Below the pieces are notes generated by a model. It ran no database searches and was not told the DNA's origin. It saw only the letters and a program-made list of their open reading frames with translations. From NCBI GenBank assembly GCA_032768795.1, contig CP136494.1, positions 806,001 through 870,000 on the forward strand: a DNA stretch of 64,000 nucleotides, read 5' to 3'. Shown piece by piece: positions 1-10,920 of this stretch (position 1 is the stretch's first letter; every line of letters starts with the position of its first letter). A program made the position numbers and the translations under genes. Origin of the DNA: Tremella fuciformis. Lineage: Eukaryota; Basidiomycota; Tremellomycetes; Tremellales; Tremellaceae.

Positions 1-926
1 CAAGAACTTTTTGACAATCGAAGCGCCAAACGTGTAGCCTGCGCCACTGGACGTCAGCCGTGACGCCTAGAATATAGCCAGTACTGACCGAGGACTGATG
101 GCAAAGTCCTCCTTTTCCGGATCCGGATCCGACCATACCAAATCTGCCATCGGCCCTTCGTGTGGGATCTCTCTGAACCTGTCAATGATCTTGATCTGAT
201 CGATGTGATGTATCGAAGGGCTGAGGCCGCCGTGCACGCAGAAAATTGCATCGTCAATCACGACGCTCAAAGTCAAAAAGTCGAACATGTCCGTGAAGTA
301 TTGCCATACAATGGGCGAGCCGTATTTGCGAGTGCACTCGAGGTAGAATCCATACGTCTATCCTGTCAGCACCACTGTTCTGGGCACAGCGCACACGATG
401 GAGCATCAGATTTCCGTTCTCTCTTCTCCGCGCCGCCGCAGGGTTCCTCATACAGTATACCACCATGGCGGGCCGCGGAGGGCTGTCCATTGGCCTTGAA
501 AGGCCTCAGAGTCCTCTTTTGAAACGTCCTCATCACACGCTCGCGCAATCTTGCGGCACTGACCTGAGTGACCGCCCTAGACTCGTGGTTGCCGCGGATG
601 AGCTGCACGCGCTCGGGGTATCTCAACTTGAGGCACGTCAAGAGGGAGATGGTCTCGACCGAGTGCAAGCCCCGGTCGACGTAGTCGCCCAAGAAAAGGT
701 AGTTGGTGTGAGGCACCGCCCCGCCGATGCGGAATATCTCGATCAGGTCATGGAATTGGCCGTGGATGTCGCCGACGACAGTGACGGGTGCTGCGACATG
801 CACGACGTTGCTCTCCCTCATCAAGACCTCTTTGGTCTTTTCGCATATTTCTCGGAGCAGCGCTTCACCGAGGAGCTGTTTGTTGCGCAGACGCTCTATG
901 CAGGCGTCGAGGTCGAACGGCGCCAT
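1..926 (-). CDS. PPG1: PP2A-like Ser/Thr protein phosphatase catalytic subunit, PPG1 type (3' end outside window)
   Basis: Metallophosphatase of the PP2A/PP4/PP6 group. Exon 1 (926-564) carries the metal-binding motifs GDIHGQ, GDYVDRG and GNHES. Exon 2 (357-89) carries [10 protein letters not shown] and [20 protein letters not shown]. Exon 3 (46 to the edge) starts the GAGYTFG segment. The [17 protein letters not shown] stretch and the N-terminal [14 protein letters not shown] match yeast Ppg1 better than PP2A, Sit4 or Pph3. The introns are 563-358 (206 nt, long for this window) and 88-47. The start is the ATG at 926, where the conserved N-terminus begins. The C-terminus lies beyond the left edge. 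In yeast, Ppg1 acts with the Far/STRIPAK complex and in glycogen accumulation; that role is family knowledge, not visible here. Confidence 0.9.
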
Positions 927-1196
927 CCATGGACAGCGGCTGCTTTGCGCAGAAAGGTGTGCAGCAACGACGTGTCGATGCTGGAATGGCAGCAATGATG
1001 ACGACAGGCAAAAATAGGCGCGCGACATGAATCGGTGATCACCTGTGACTCGTAACCGGGCCTGACCCTAATCTCCCATCTCCCATGCGTCATCCCGGGC
1101 CCTCGCTACTTGCTCCTCACCACCGCCTCCTCTCTTGAACCCATTCTTCAATTGCTCATACTGCTCCTGGCCTAGCAGACGAGATCAGCCGCAGTC
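927..1196. promoter_or_regulatory. Divergent intergenic region PPG1/SLA2
   Basis: About 270 bp between two divergent genes, so it must hold both promoters and both 5' leaders. It is pyrimidine-rich on the plus strand just before SLA2 (CTCCTCACCACCGCCTCCTC near 1110-1130). I see no clear TATA box. Confidence 0.5.
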
Positions 1197-4100
1197 ATGT
1201 GAGGCTTTCCTCGATAGCGTATGCGTCGGGGCCAGCTCATCTGGCAGGTTCAGTCGCGGAGGCGGGCATGCGGCCGACTATGACGACTACCCCTCAGTTC
1301 GAGCAGCTGCCAATGGCACGCATCAGCCGACACGTCCTGTTGACAAGGAGAAGACCGAGGCGGAGCTGAGCGTCAGTGTCAAGAAAGCCACCAGCGCTGA
1401 GGAGACCGCTCCGAGTGAGTGCGACTCGCATAGTGCCTCGCATGCCGTCAGACGCTGACATGCTGCAGAGCAGAAGCATGTCCGCAAATGCATTGTCTAC
1501 ACGTGGGACTACCACTCGTCCTTGTCGGTGTGGAATGGTCTGCGGACGCAACCCATTTTGGCCGACGAAGTCCAGACCTTCAAGAGTCTGATCGTTGTGC
1601 ACAAATTGCTGCAGGAGGGTCACCCGGTCGTATGTCCTGTTGTGCTGAAAACCAAGGGCTTGATTCTGACCTCAGACTCTGAAGGAGGCCCATGCGCAGA
1701 CTGGATGGTTGGAGACATGTGGTCGTACGGTCGGAGATGGAGCAAAAGGCTATGGCCCTCTCATCAAGGCCTACACTTCGTTCCTCCTCTCCAAGCTACG
1801 ATTCCATCGTCATCATCCCGAGTTTAACGGTCTTTTCGAGTATGAGGAATACATCAGTTTGAAGAACATCGACGACCCTAATGAAGGGTGAGCCACCCGG
1901 CCCCGATCTTCGCTGACAATCAGCTATGAGACCATCACCGACCTCATGACTCTGCAAGACCAGATCGAGTCTTTCCAGAAACTCATCTTCTCTCACTTCC
2001 GTGGTGCCGCCAACAATGAGTGCCGCATCTCCGCCCTCGTGCCCCTCGTAAAAGAAAGCTTTGGAATCTACAAATTCATCACCAGCATGTTGCGCGCCAT
2101 GTACAGGAGTGAGCAATGCGCTTCTCCCCATCGGAATGGCTGACACGCAGGAACGGGCGATGCGGATGCATTGGCTCCCTTGCACGAACGCTATAACGCA
2201 CAGCATTACAACCTTCGTCGATTCTACTATGAATGCTCAAACCTCAAATATCTCACCGGTTTGATCAATGTACCCAAGCTTGGTCAAGAACCACCCAATC
2301 TGTTGGATACGGGCGCCGCCCCCGAACTGCCAGAGCGACCAAAGGCCGAGACAAAGAAGGAGACTCCGCGCCCCGGTTCGCCGACCGCAACTCAGAGTGA
2401 GATAGATGAGCAACGACGGATGTTGGAGGAGTACGAGAGAAAACAGGCCGCATTGGTTGCGCAGCGTGAGAATGAGCAGAGAAGGCAAGATGAGGAAAAG
2501 CGGCGTCAAGAAGCGGATTATATGGAGCAACAGCGCCTACAACAGGAGCGAGAGCGACAAGCGCAAGAGCAGTTGCTGAGGGATCAAATGAACCAGCAGT
2601 ACAACCAGGCGCAGGCTGGGCAGGCCGCTCAGCTGCAGCAGGAGATGCTGGCCATGCGGGGTCAATACGAACGAGACCAGATGTTATTGGAGCAATACGA
2701 TCGTAGAGTCAAATCTCTCGAAAGCGAACTTGGTCTCATTGGCGCCAATGTCGGCGCTCAAATGTCGGCCAAAGACGAACTCATTGCGCAACTTCAGAGG
2801 CAAATCGAGACATGGCGACAAAAGTACGAGGCTCTGGCCAAGCTTTACTCTCAGCTACGTGGCGAGCACCTGGACTTGCTGAACAAGAGCAAGAGCTTCC
2901 AGTTGAAAGCGGGCTCAGCCCAAGAGGCAATCGACAAAATGGAACGCATGGAGCGCGATGTCAAGGCGAAAAACCTCGAATTGGCGGACATGATCCGCGA
3001 GAGGGACCGGGCAAGATACGATCTGGACCGCTTGAAATCCGTGCATTCCAATCACTACTTCAGAACTGTACTGACACAATCCAGAGTCATCGAGAGGAAC
3101 TCGACCGCCTCAAACGAGATCTCGACTTTGCCCATGAGCGAGCGGAGGACGCTTCTCGCAACAAGAGCTCAGAAGTGTCCAGCGTCATGTCCAAATACAA
3201 TCGACAGCTCACCGAGCTGGAGGATTCCTTGCGCGTGAGCCGGAATTCAGGCTTGCATTTCAGTAGCTGACTATCCAGTCAAAACAGATGCAGATCGACG
3301 ATCTTTTGTCCAAACTCGATGCCAAAGATGGAGAGTTGGCTCGTCTTGTTGAGGACAAGGAGCAAGAGCTGCTCATCATGCAAGAGGGCATGGACTCGAC
3401 TCTGAAGGAATTGAGCGACCTGCGGGTGGTGAGTGTCTCGCTGTGCAGGATGCCTGGACTCATCTTGCAGACTCAGGGCGACACGAGTCAGGCATTTGAC
3501 GCCCAAGTAGACACCCTCATCCTCGACCACCGTAAGGAGTTGAACGCTATCATCGATTCCATTCTGCAAGCCTGTGTTCAGAAGGTGGACGATGCGATGT
3601 ACGAGCTGGAGGCACCGATGCAGACTGGGAACACGACGGCAACCCCAGAATACACCCTTTCGATGATCGAGAAAGCCATGACAAACGCAACGGAGTTTGC
3701 ATCGACTTTCAACCTGTTCTTAGGCAAGAAGAGCGGTGGAAGCCATGTCGACGTCATCAAGGCCGCCAACGAGTTTGCCCAAGCTATGGCAGAAACGCTG
3801 GTTAGCTCAAAGGGCATCACTCGCTTCGCCGACGACGACGATGCTTCGGACAAGCTTGTACGAGTCGCAAAGACGGCCGGTGACTCCTCGCAGCGCTTCT
3901 TCCTGAATCTGCAATCATTCAGGCTGGTGGCGGGAGGGAAGACAGAGGATGTTGCTCTGCGTAACAATGCCGAGGTCCGAGGAGCTCTATCCAAGCTGTC
4001 AGAAGCTGTGGAGAAGTTCGTCCCTAAAACCAAGACGACACTGGCTCGTGCGAACGGCGACATTGGCGATCTCGTGACTCAGGAGATGCAGACGGCGGCC

Positions 4101-4775
4101 AGGGCGATCGAGGAGGCCACGCAACGGCTGCAGGTATTGATGGCCCGACCGAAGGGACCGAAATACAACGCGCTCGATGTACAGGTTCACGACGCGATCC
4201 TCCAGGCGACACTTGCGATCACGAATGCTATAGGACGATTGATTCAGGCAGCTACGGAGAGTCAGGAGGAGATAGTCCGGGAAGGCAAGGGATCCAGCTC
4301 GACCACGCAGTTCTACAAGCGAAACAACCGATGGACCGAGGGCCTCATCTCGGCAGCCAAGGCTGTCGCCTATGCGACCGGTTTGCTCATCGAGAGCGCG
4401 GACGGTGTCATCTCGGGGACACATTCCCTTGAACAGCTCATCGTCGCCTCAAACGAGGTGTCCGCAGCCACCGCGCAGCTCGTTGCCGCCTCCCGTGTCA
4501 AGGCATCACTCATGTCCAAGACGCAACAAAGGCTCGAAGTGGCATCCAAAGCCGTCACAGACGCTTGCAAGGCGCTCGTGCGCCAGGTCAAGCTCATCTC
4601 GAACCAGCAGGCCGACGAGGAGGCAGTGGACTACAAATCGATGCCCTCGCACGAGTTCAAGGTGCGCGAGATGGAGCAGCAGGTGGAGATTCTCAAGCTG
4701 GAGAAGGATCTTGGTGCCGCGCGTCGGAGACTGGGCGAGATGCGTCGGGCAGGGTATCATCAGGATGCGGATTAA
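1197..4775 (+). CDS. SLA2: SLA2/END4 (HIP1R-like) endocytic actin-clathrin adaptor
   Basis: Links the endocytic coat to actin at the plasma membrane. Exons: 1197-1198, 1248-1414, 1469-1629, 1676-1887, 1924-2108, 2151-3040, 3085-3234, 3288-3428 and 3471-4775, giving 1070 residues with all phases consistent. Order: ANTH domain (KATSAEETAP, CIVYTWDYHSSLSVWNGLR, GLFEYEEYISLK), a long Gln/Glu/Arg coiled coil (about residues 330-620), then a talin-type I/LWEQ (THATCH) actin-binding domain ending at GYHQDAD. The start codon is split: AT at 1197-1198, then a 49-nt intron (GTGAGG...CAG), then G at 1248, reading MFSRGGGHAADYDDYPS. Unspliced, the same ATG is followed at once by TGA. The intron at 3429-3470 is 42 nt and in frame without a stop. 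The stop codon is only 30 bp from that of UBC7 on the other strand. Confidence 0.95.
1199..1247 (+). other. Intron interrupting the SLA2 start codon
   Basis: GTGAGG donor and GGCAG acceptor, 49 nt. The spliced message reads AT|G TTC AGT CGC and is open into the conserved ANTH domain. No other ATG upstream of the domain is in this frame. The unspliced message has AUG directly followed by UGA. Inferred from frame and splice signals, with no transcript evidence. Confidence 0.75.
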
Positions 4776-4805
4776 GGGGAGGGAAGCGAGTGGATCTAGG
4801 TGGTC

Positions 4806-5572
4806 TCATACGTTGTCGTCGGATATACCCAATAGGCTCCGGACCTGCTCTCGTACCCTGCGCTCAAACTCGGGCTTGTTATCACGATACAGCTTGCAGC
4901 ACTGTCATGTGTTGGCTTCCTTTCTTAGACGCTGTCAAGAAGAGCTCACCTCGATATCTGCCCCGCTCTCCACGTTCGGCTCGGCGAGCATGCTCAGGAC
5001 GCTCAAAAGAACGCTGCGCACGCCCTGGACGGGCGACCAGCGCTCAGAGGCCGACTCGTAGCGTAACGGATCGTCGCCCGGGGGATGAAGGATAGAGATG
5101 CACACGACGCCGTTCGGGTAGACCGCTTGTCAGCCCCCGCCGTGCACCGGCGGCGATGACCCACTGTTCGGATGGAGAAGAGGGGGGTCGAACGTCATTG
5201 TGAACGGGTTCATCGGGTAGTCCGGGGGCTGAAGTCAGCCGGATCCCCCTCGTGCGGCGTGCGAGGGACACACAAAGACGAGCTTGGCAGCGAAGATGCC
5301 CCCTTCCTGGACCGTCAACGCGGCGCAGGAGGAGACAGGGAGCGAGGGACGTACATATGGCGTGCCTTCCGGACCTTGGATCAGCGCCTCCCACTCGAGC
5401 ATGTTGTCCTCTGAGACGGGCCCGGCGGTGATGCTGTCCTGCAGCGGGTCGGCCGTGAGGTCTCTGTACTCTTTCATCAATCTGTATGCTCAGCGGCCGA
5501 TTGTCGGTGGCAGGGTGGGACGTGCCGGCGCGTCGCGGTGGCCGACTGGGGCCGCGAGCTGGAGCTGAACAT
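4806..5572 (-). CDS. UBC7: E2 ubiquitin-conjugating enzyme, UBC7/UBE2G2 type
   Basis: E2 enzyme; in other fungi Ubc7 works in ER-associated degradation with Cue1 and the Hrd1 or Doa10 ligases. Exons 5572-5526, 5481-5355, 5306-5274, 5228-5165, 5125-4950 and 4901-4806 give 180 residues, against about 165 for the family. [10 protein letters not shown] at the N-terminus, [16 protein letters not shown] (catalytic Cys in VCISIL, followed by the acidic-loop insertion typical of Ubc7/UBE2G) and [11 protein letters not shown] identify it. The helix [18 protein letters not shown] ends the fold. The first intron (5525-5482) must use a GC donor (CG|GCACGT) to keep the conserved RRLMKEY frame. One extra residue appears at the exon 4/5 junction (HPNTVYPNG), so that boundary is slightly uncertain. 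Confidence 0.92.
5482..5525 (-). other. GC-AG intron in UBC7
   Basis: Donor GCACGT, acceptor ACAG, 44 nt. Only this removal joins ATG...ACGCGCCG to A TTG ATG AAA GAG and restores the conserved RRLMKEY N-terminus. The nearby GT (CAC|GTCCCA) gives the wrong frame. Confidence 0.65.
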
Positions 5573-5740
5573 TGTCTGCTCGGATATCGTCGAAAGATAG
5601 AGAGAAGGAACAAAGCAGCGATAGAGCTACTTTACGACGAACGATACGTGGTGGCCGGTCTCCGAATGCGGGGCCCACAGCCATCTACAATGACGCTCCA
5701 ACAGCGACGTGATGTATGCATGAATCAGACCAGACTATGA

Positions 5741-7389
5741 CTACAGGTACAGGCCAGCCGGCTGCAAGCATGTCAGTGTGGTCCCACATCAGACAAAGGC
5801 ATAAACTGACCGTGTTCTCATCTTTGCGGTACAAAACCTTCTCTCTTGCGGATGTGAAATCCTTGATAGTCAGCTGGGTACCAAACCGACTTCATGTGAC
5901 CCACAGCTTTCGTCACGCGCATGCGGCGTTCTCGCAGAGCCAACAATCCTGCTTCAGCTGTTGCATCAGCTCGACACTGATGATCTGTAATTGTGATGAC
6001 TCACTGCACACCGCTTTGATGTCTGCTCCGGAGAGGTCATCCTTCGCCATGACCAGCTCTTCTATGTCCACATCATCGGCCAGCGACATCCGCGACGTAT
6101 GCAGCTTGAAGATGTGTCGTTTCGTTTTCGTATCTGGAAGTGGGAACTCTTTGAGGCTGTCAGCGATATCCATGTGTCCGTCTCACGACTTGCCAATCTT
6201 TCGGTCAATGCGGCCAGGTCGAATCAGAGCCGGGTCAAGCGTCTCGATCTACACGAGATAAGCATTGGACTTGGAAGCGGAGACTTGCACTCACCCTGTT
6301 TGTTGCCATGATGACTTTGACATCTCCTCGCGTGTCGAAACCGTCGAGCTGATTCAACAATTCCAACATCGTCCGTTGAATCTCGCGCTCGCCTCCGGAT
6401 GTTGAATCGTATCGCTTGGTACCTACAGCGTCGATCTCGTCGATGAAAACTATACTCGGCGCATTCTCCTCTGCCACGCGGAACAATTCTCGCACGAGCT
6501 TCGGACCGTCACCAAGATATTTCTGAATGAGCTCGGAGCCGACGATGCGCAAGAAGGTGGCGGATGTTTGATTGGCAACCGCCTTGGCAAGCAGTGTCTT
6601 GCCGGTGCCGGGCACGCCGTACAGGATAACGCCCTTCGGAGGTCGGATACCCATCTCCTCGTACAGCTCTGGGTGCGTCAACGGCAATTCGACAGACTCC
6701 TTGATCTCCTGGATCTGCGTCTCGAGACCGCCAATGTCCGCATAGCTTTCGGTGGGAGCCTTGTCGAGCTTCATCACCGAGACCATCGGATCTACGTCGT
6801 CTGCGAGTACACCAACGACCGCGTGTGTTTTGTGATGTAGCAGGACCGAACATCCGGGTTCGAGCATGTCCTTGTCGACAAATGACAGAATGCCGACGTA
6901 GTAGTCTGAGCCGCTACCTAGAGACACGATAGCGTGATCGTCGTCGATGATCTCCTCGAGTGTGCCCACACCCATAGGCGAGCCCCTCAGCTCATCCACC
7001 TTGGTCCTATCGGCGGCGGTCTTGTCTTCGCCAGCAAGGGCTGCTTGATTCGCCACAAATTCCTCCTCCATAAGCAGGTAGTCCTTGATCCTCTCCATCT
7101 TCAGCATTTTTAGCTTGCACCGCGTAGTTGGATAGACGGGTGGTAAGCGAGATGAAGCGTCCGGACCTCGCCTCTTCTTCTTGCCGACTCGAGTAGGGAC
7201 AGGAGGCTCCCACTTCGGCGCTTGCTTCTGCCTGATCAGCTTGTTGAACGGCAGCCGGCGATCTACTCACCTTGTCCTTCGAGTCCCTGTTGCCCCCCGG
7301 CCCGCCGCTTCCGCCCGGCGCTCCACTAGAAGGTGCTTGACCCTGTTATCAGTTAACGCGATGTGTGAGAAACGCAGAGAGCTGACCAT
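5741..7389 (-). CDS. RPT2: 26S proteasome regulatory ATPase Rpt2 (PSMC1)
   Basis: AAA+ ATPase of the 19S base ring that unfolds substrates and gates the 20S core. Exons 7389-7387, 7342-7271, 7227-6295, 6248-6194, 6148-6005, 5957-5905, 5861-5811 and 5761-5741 give 443 residues. Visible: N-terminal MGQAPSS (myristoylation-type Gly2), [19 protein letters not shown] segment, Walker A GVPGTGKT, Walker [26 protein letters not shown], sensor [16 protein letters not shown] and a C-terminal AGLYL tail that docks into the 20S ring. The first coding exon is only the ATG. The intron at 6193-6149 has a GCAAGT donor. Walker A has Val where Pro or Ala is usual. Very secure identification. Confidence 0.97.
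6149..6193 (-). other. GC-AG intron in RPT2
   Basis: Donor G|GCAAGT (the classic GC-donor consensus), acceptor CAAAG, 45 nt. It joins RKI to EFPLPD exactly as in all Rpt2 proteins. Confidence 0.85.
7343..7386 (-). other. Intron directly after the RPT2 start codon
   Basis: ATG|GTCAGC...GATAACAG|GGT CAA GCA. Splicing places Gly at position 2, restoring the N-myristoylation motif known for Rpt2 across eukaryotes. Retention would read MVSS and run out of frame. Confidence 0.75.
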
Positions 7390-7724
7390 GTTGAGAGACT
7401 TGGCGCTCTCAGAGTCGATGCTCAGCAGTAGAATGCGACGAACGTACAACGCGCGTCTCTGGCGGGCTGAGTGATAAGGTCTCGGCTGTCTCCACGTCAT
7501 TGTCATATACCCACAACCGAGATCACGTGGCAGATTTTGCCACCCAATGACGATACGCGCCGAGATCCAAAAGTCGTAGAGCGGTTCTCTCTCCTGCACA
7601 TATCACTCGTCTGGGCGATGCTGCCTTAGCCCGACTGAACTCATAGCAGACGTTCTTGTACTCATCTGCACAGTCAGGCAGGGCTTTCCGAGCGACTTGA
7701 TTACACTCACGCCGAACGGGCAAC
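7390..7724. promoter_or_regulatory. Divergent intergenic region RPT2/VID27
   Basis: 335 bp between divergent starts. It must hold both promoters. No Rpn4-like box or TATA box was recognised with confidence. Open frames here look incidental. Confidence 0.4.
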
Positions 7725-10641
7725 ATGAATGTCCTCCGTTCTCGTGAGTCTGTCTTGCTGGCAATGGTCGCACCGCTTATGCCTCGCAGTCGTCGGCAAG
7801 GTCCTTGGTAGGATCTCAAGTGTTGTCTGAATACTCTCTGTCTGACCGATAGGACCTTCGTCAAGCGCTGAGCTTGTCCATATCACTGCCGGACAGCTGG
7901 TACAGGTGGGAGTGAAGAATGGGAAAGATATTCGTGAAACCATGTAATTATCATCATCCACGACCCCCAAGCCCGAACTCACCTTAGCTATCCCGACGCT
8001 GCGGCGACTATACGACGGACCAACACGCCCTTCCAATATCAGCTGGTCATTACGAGAGCCTATGAGGAAGAGGACGGAGAAGAGGACACAGATCGTGAGA
8101 GCTCTGCCCTCCCGCAGAAGAGTGCGCGATCTAATGTCGAGCAGTCGACGATGAGAAGGAGTTTTTGATTGGCGAAGAGCTGCACATCCGCTTTGGGAGC
8201 CTGGATGGAGAGCAGACCTGCTCGTGGGACGAGCCAGCAGAAGAAGGGGTGAGATGGGAGTTCATCGTCAGCAAGGTCAGCTGGTCTGGGCGTTGCAGGT
8301 GTGAGGCTGACGGCAGGCGGTGCCCAAGGCAACATTCACTCTCTTCGAGCTTACTATCCTCAACTGCATGTACGAGCGGGTAGGCTTACCTTCTTGCCCC
8401 GCAGCACTGCAATGCAATCTGACTGGGACCAGAAATATCAGCGCTCTCACGAGCAGGCTACGTCAGAGGATCTCGACCGACTAAGATTCGGAAGCACCAA
8501 TGACTCATTGGAGGGGCAATTGGCCGATCTGTCATTGCGACCGGCCGAAGATCCTTTCAAGGATGTTCCTGTGCTATCTCACACTCCCGCTGAGCTATAT
8601 CTTTTCGATACCGAGGCAGACGTTTTCGTCAGCCAAGAAAAACAGGTACATGTGGACATCGCGGCAAACGCCGAATACGACAGTGAGTCTGCCTACATGT
8701 GGACAAGTGATCAGGATTGACCAGTAGCCTGGATCATCGTCCGACAACAGACGGTCCCGTTCATCTCTGTGCCAATTGACGCTGAGATGAATCCCCTCTT
8801 CGACATGGCAAGTACCAGGTACAGGGATCAGCTTGTTCCTTACAAGCAGGCCAATCACGCATTTATGTTCACGTTCCGCGAGCAGGACGGCTTGCTGCCC
8901 ATGACGTGGTGCTTGAAGTTTGCCGAAGATGCTTTTACCAAGTGGAAAGACGACTTCATCATGCACCTCTGGGAGGGTAAGAACAAGATGAGTTATGCGA
9001 AAGCCAAGGCCGAGGAGCAACGCTACATCCAAGACGCCTATGAAGACGTCGAAATGGGAGAGCCTGCCGATGAGGAAGACGAGGAAGCCGTCAAAGCCGA
9101 AGACGAAGAAGAGACCTCCGAGGTAGCAGAGTCGGAAGACGAATCCGAAGATGACAATGCGTTCGCGAGCGGATCGAAGAACGAACAGCTTGCCGTTGGC
9201 TACAAGAATGATCTATCCTTCGTAACGCGGGGCAACATGATCGGCGTATTTGCTCCGAAAGACGAGAAGATGCGGTTCCGAACGGCCATCGATCGAGTCA
9301 AGAACATGGAAGGCAAGACTTTTTCGCCACGCAAGGTGAGTCCCGATGTTGCGCGCTGGTCGTCAGCCTAAGCGCCGCAGATGATGCTCCACAATCAAGA
9401 TGGGGACATGCTGCTTCTGGATCCGACAAAGTCGAACTCCATTTATCGGATGGATCTCGAATACGGCCAAGTGGTAGAAGAATGGAAAGTGTCTGACGAT
9501 GTTGAGGTGAACAACATTGTGCCTACGTGAGTATTGGGTCCGGTGGGCTTCGACCTTGGCTGAATTTCAGATCGAAGTTCGCGCAGATGGATCCGGAAAA
9601 GACGCTCATCGGGCATTGTGAGTCACGTTCCAGACAAGTCAAGTCATCATCTCACAAGCAGCCCATAACGGACTGTTCCGCATCGATCCACGAGTTTCCG
9701 GTAACAAGCTCGTCCAGGATCAGTTCAAGCAATATGCGACGAAGAATGACTTCTCTGCCGCCGCCACCACGGAGACTGGCAAAATTGCTGTGGCAAGCAA
9801 CAAAGGCGACATCCGCTTGTTCGACCAGATTGGAAAGAATGCCAAGGTGCGCTAATTTTTTTTTTCCGTGCGCATCGGCTGATTGCAGACTGCGCTTCCT
9901 GCGCTAGGAGATCCGATCATTGGAGTGGACGTTTCCGCCGATGGACGTTGGCTTGTGGCGACGTGCAAGACCTACTTGCTGCTCATCGACACCTTGATCG
10001 GTGATGGCCGATACAAAGGATCCCTCGGCTTCGATCGCAGCTTCCCGGCCGATAGCAAGCCGTTGCCGCGCAGACTACAACTCAAGCCAGAACATGTTGC
10101 GTACATGGAAGACCCGGTCTCGTTCACGCCTGCCAGGTCGGTCTCCAGCTCAGACACGCGACCCAGCTGAGCTTGCAGGTTCAATACCGGTCTCAGCGAG
10201 GCCGAGAAGACCATCGTGACGTCCACGGGCAAATATGTGGTCACATGTATGTGGACCGATGCCGAGCTAACCTTTCACGGTCCAGGCTGACGGATGCCAG
10301 GGAACTTTCGGCGCCTCAAACAGGGCCGCACGGACGACTATCAGATCAAGGCGAGTTGGTGGCTGATTGTCTGGCCTCGGCTGACGTCTCAGCAATACGA
10401 TTCGAGGGTCGTCGCGGACAACTTCAAGTTTGGCGCGGACCGCAATATCGTCGTTGCGCTCGAGCACAATGTGCTCATGGCGAACAAGAAGGAGCTTGCC
10501 AAGGTAAGTTGAATGATGCTGAGCGCTTGTGGGTCTGACCGTCAGCCGACGCGGACGTCCCTAGCGTCCCGCGCGTCGCTCTCAACTCCGGTCAAGAAGG
10601 TCAAGGGGTCCTATAGCGCGATTGTCGATAGTCCGTACTGA
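7725..10641 (+). CDS. VID27: VID27 family protein (vacuolar import and degradation 27)
   Basis: Conserved fungal/plant cytoplasmic WD-like protein linked in yeast to vacuolar degradation of gluconeogenic enzymes. Sixteen exons give 746 residues: 7725-7743, 7790-7807 (18 nt), 7853-7943, 7988-8094, 8145-8275, 8317-8379, 8433-8682, 8725-9335, 9381-9526, 9571-9617, 9662-9846, 9889-10136, 10179-10246, 10301-10350, 10393-10503 and 10546-10641. Signatures: N-terminal MNVLRSLVGKVLG, DAAATIRRTNTPFQYQLV, ELTILNCMYERKYQRS, an acidic Glu/Asp linker (about 9050-9170), then the C-terminal propeller-like part with DKEKT-like MDPEKTLIGH and VVADNFKFGADRNIVVAL. The intron at 10351-10392 has a GCGAGT donor and is in frame. 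Exon boundaries were chosen to keep family motifs in frame. Confidence 0.92.
10351..10392 (+). other. GC-AG intron in VID27 (in-frame, 42 nt)
   Basis: AAG|GCGAGT...GGCTGACGTCTCAG|CAA. There is a CTGAC branch-like site 10 nt before the acceptor. The segment is 42 nt with no stop, so retention would add 14 residues between YQIK and QYDSRVV, a place with no insertion in the family. Confidence 0.65.
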
Positions 10642-10920
10642 GCTGTCTGCGGGGAAAAGGGTGCGATCTATAATAGAGCCCGACATGTAGTTATGCATGC
10701 TTGTCTTTCAATGCCGTCAAGTCGTAACGCGTGAAAAAAATGAGTAAACCAAAAGTACAACACTGGTCCAGCCTCACTGTTGCACAGATATATAGCACGA
10801 TACGGGTGACGGTTGATGGAATCGGAATCTAGTCAGACGCTCGGTATGAGACTAAGGACACAGGGAGGGCGCGGAGGAAGGAGGCTATCGGGATCGGGAG
10901 CGTCGAGGGGTTTTGCGGGA

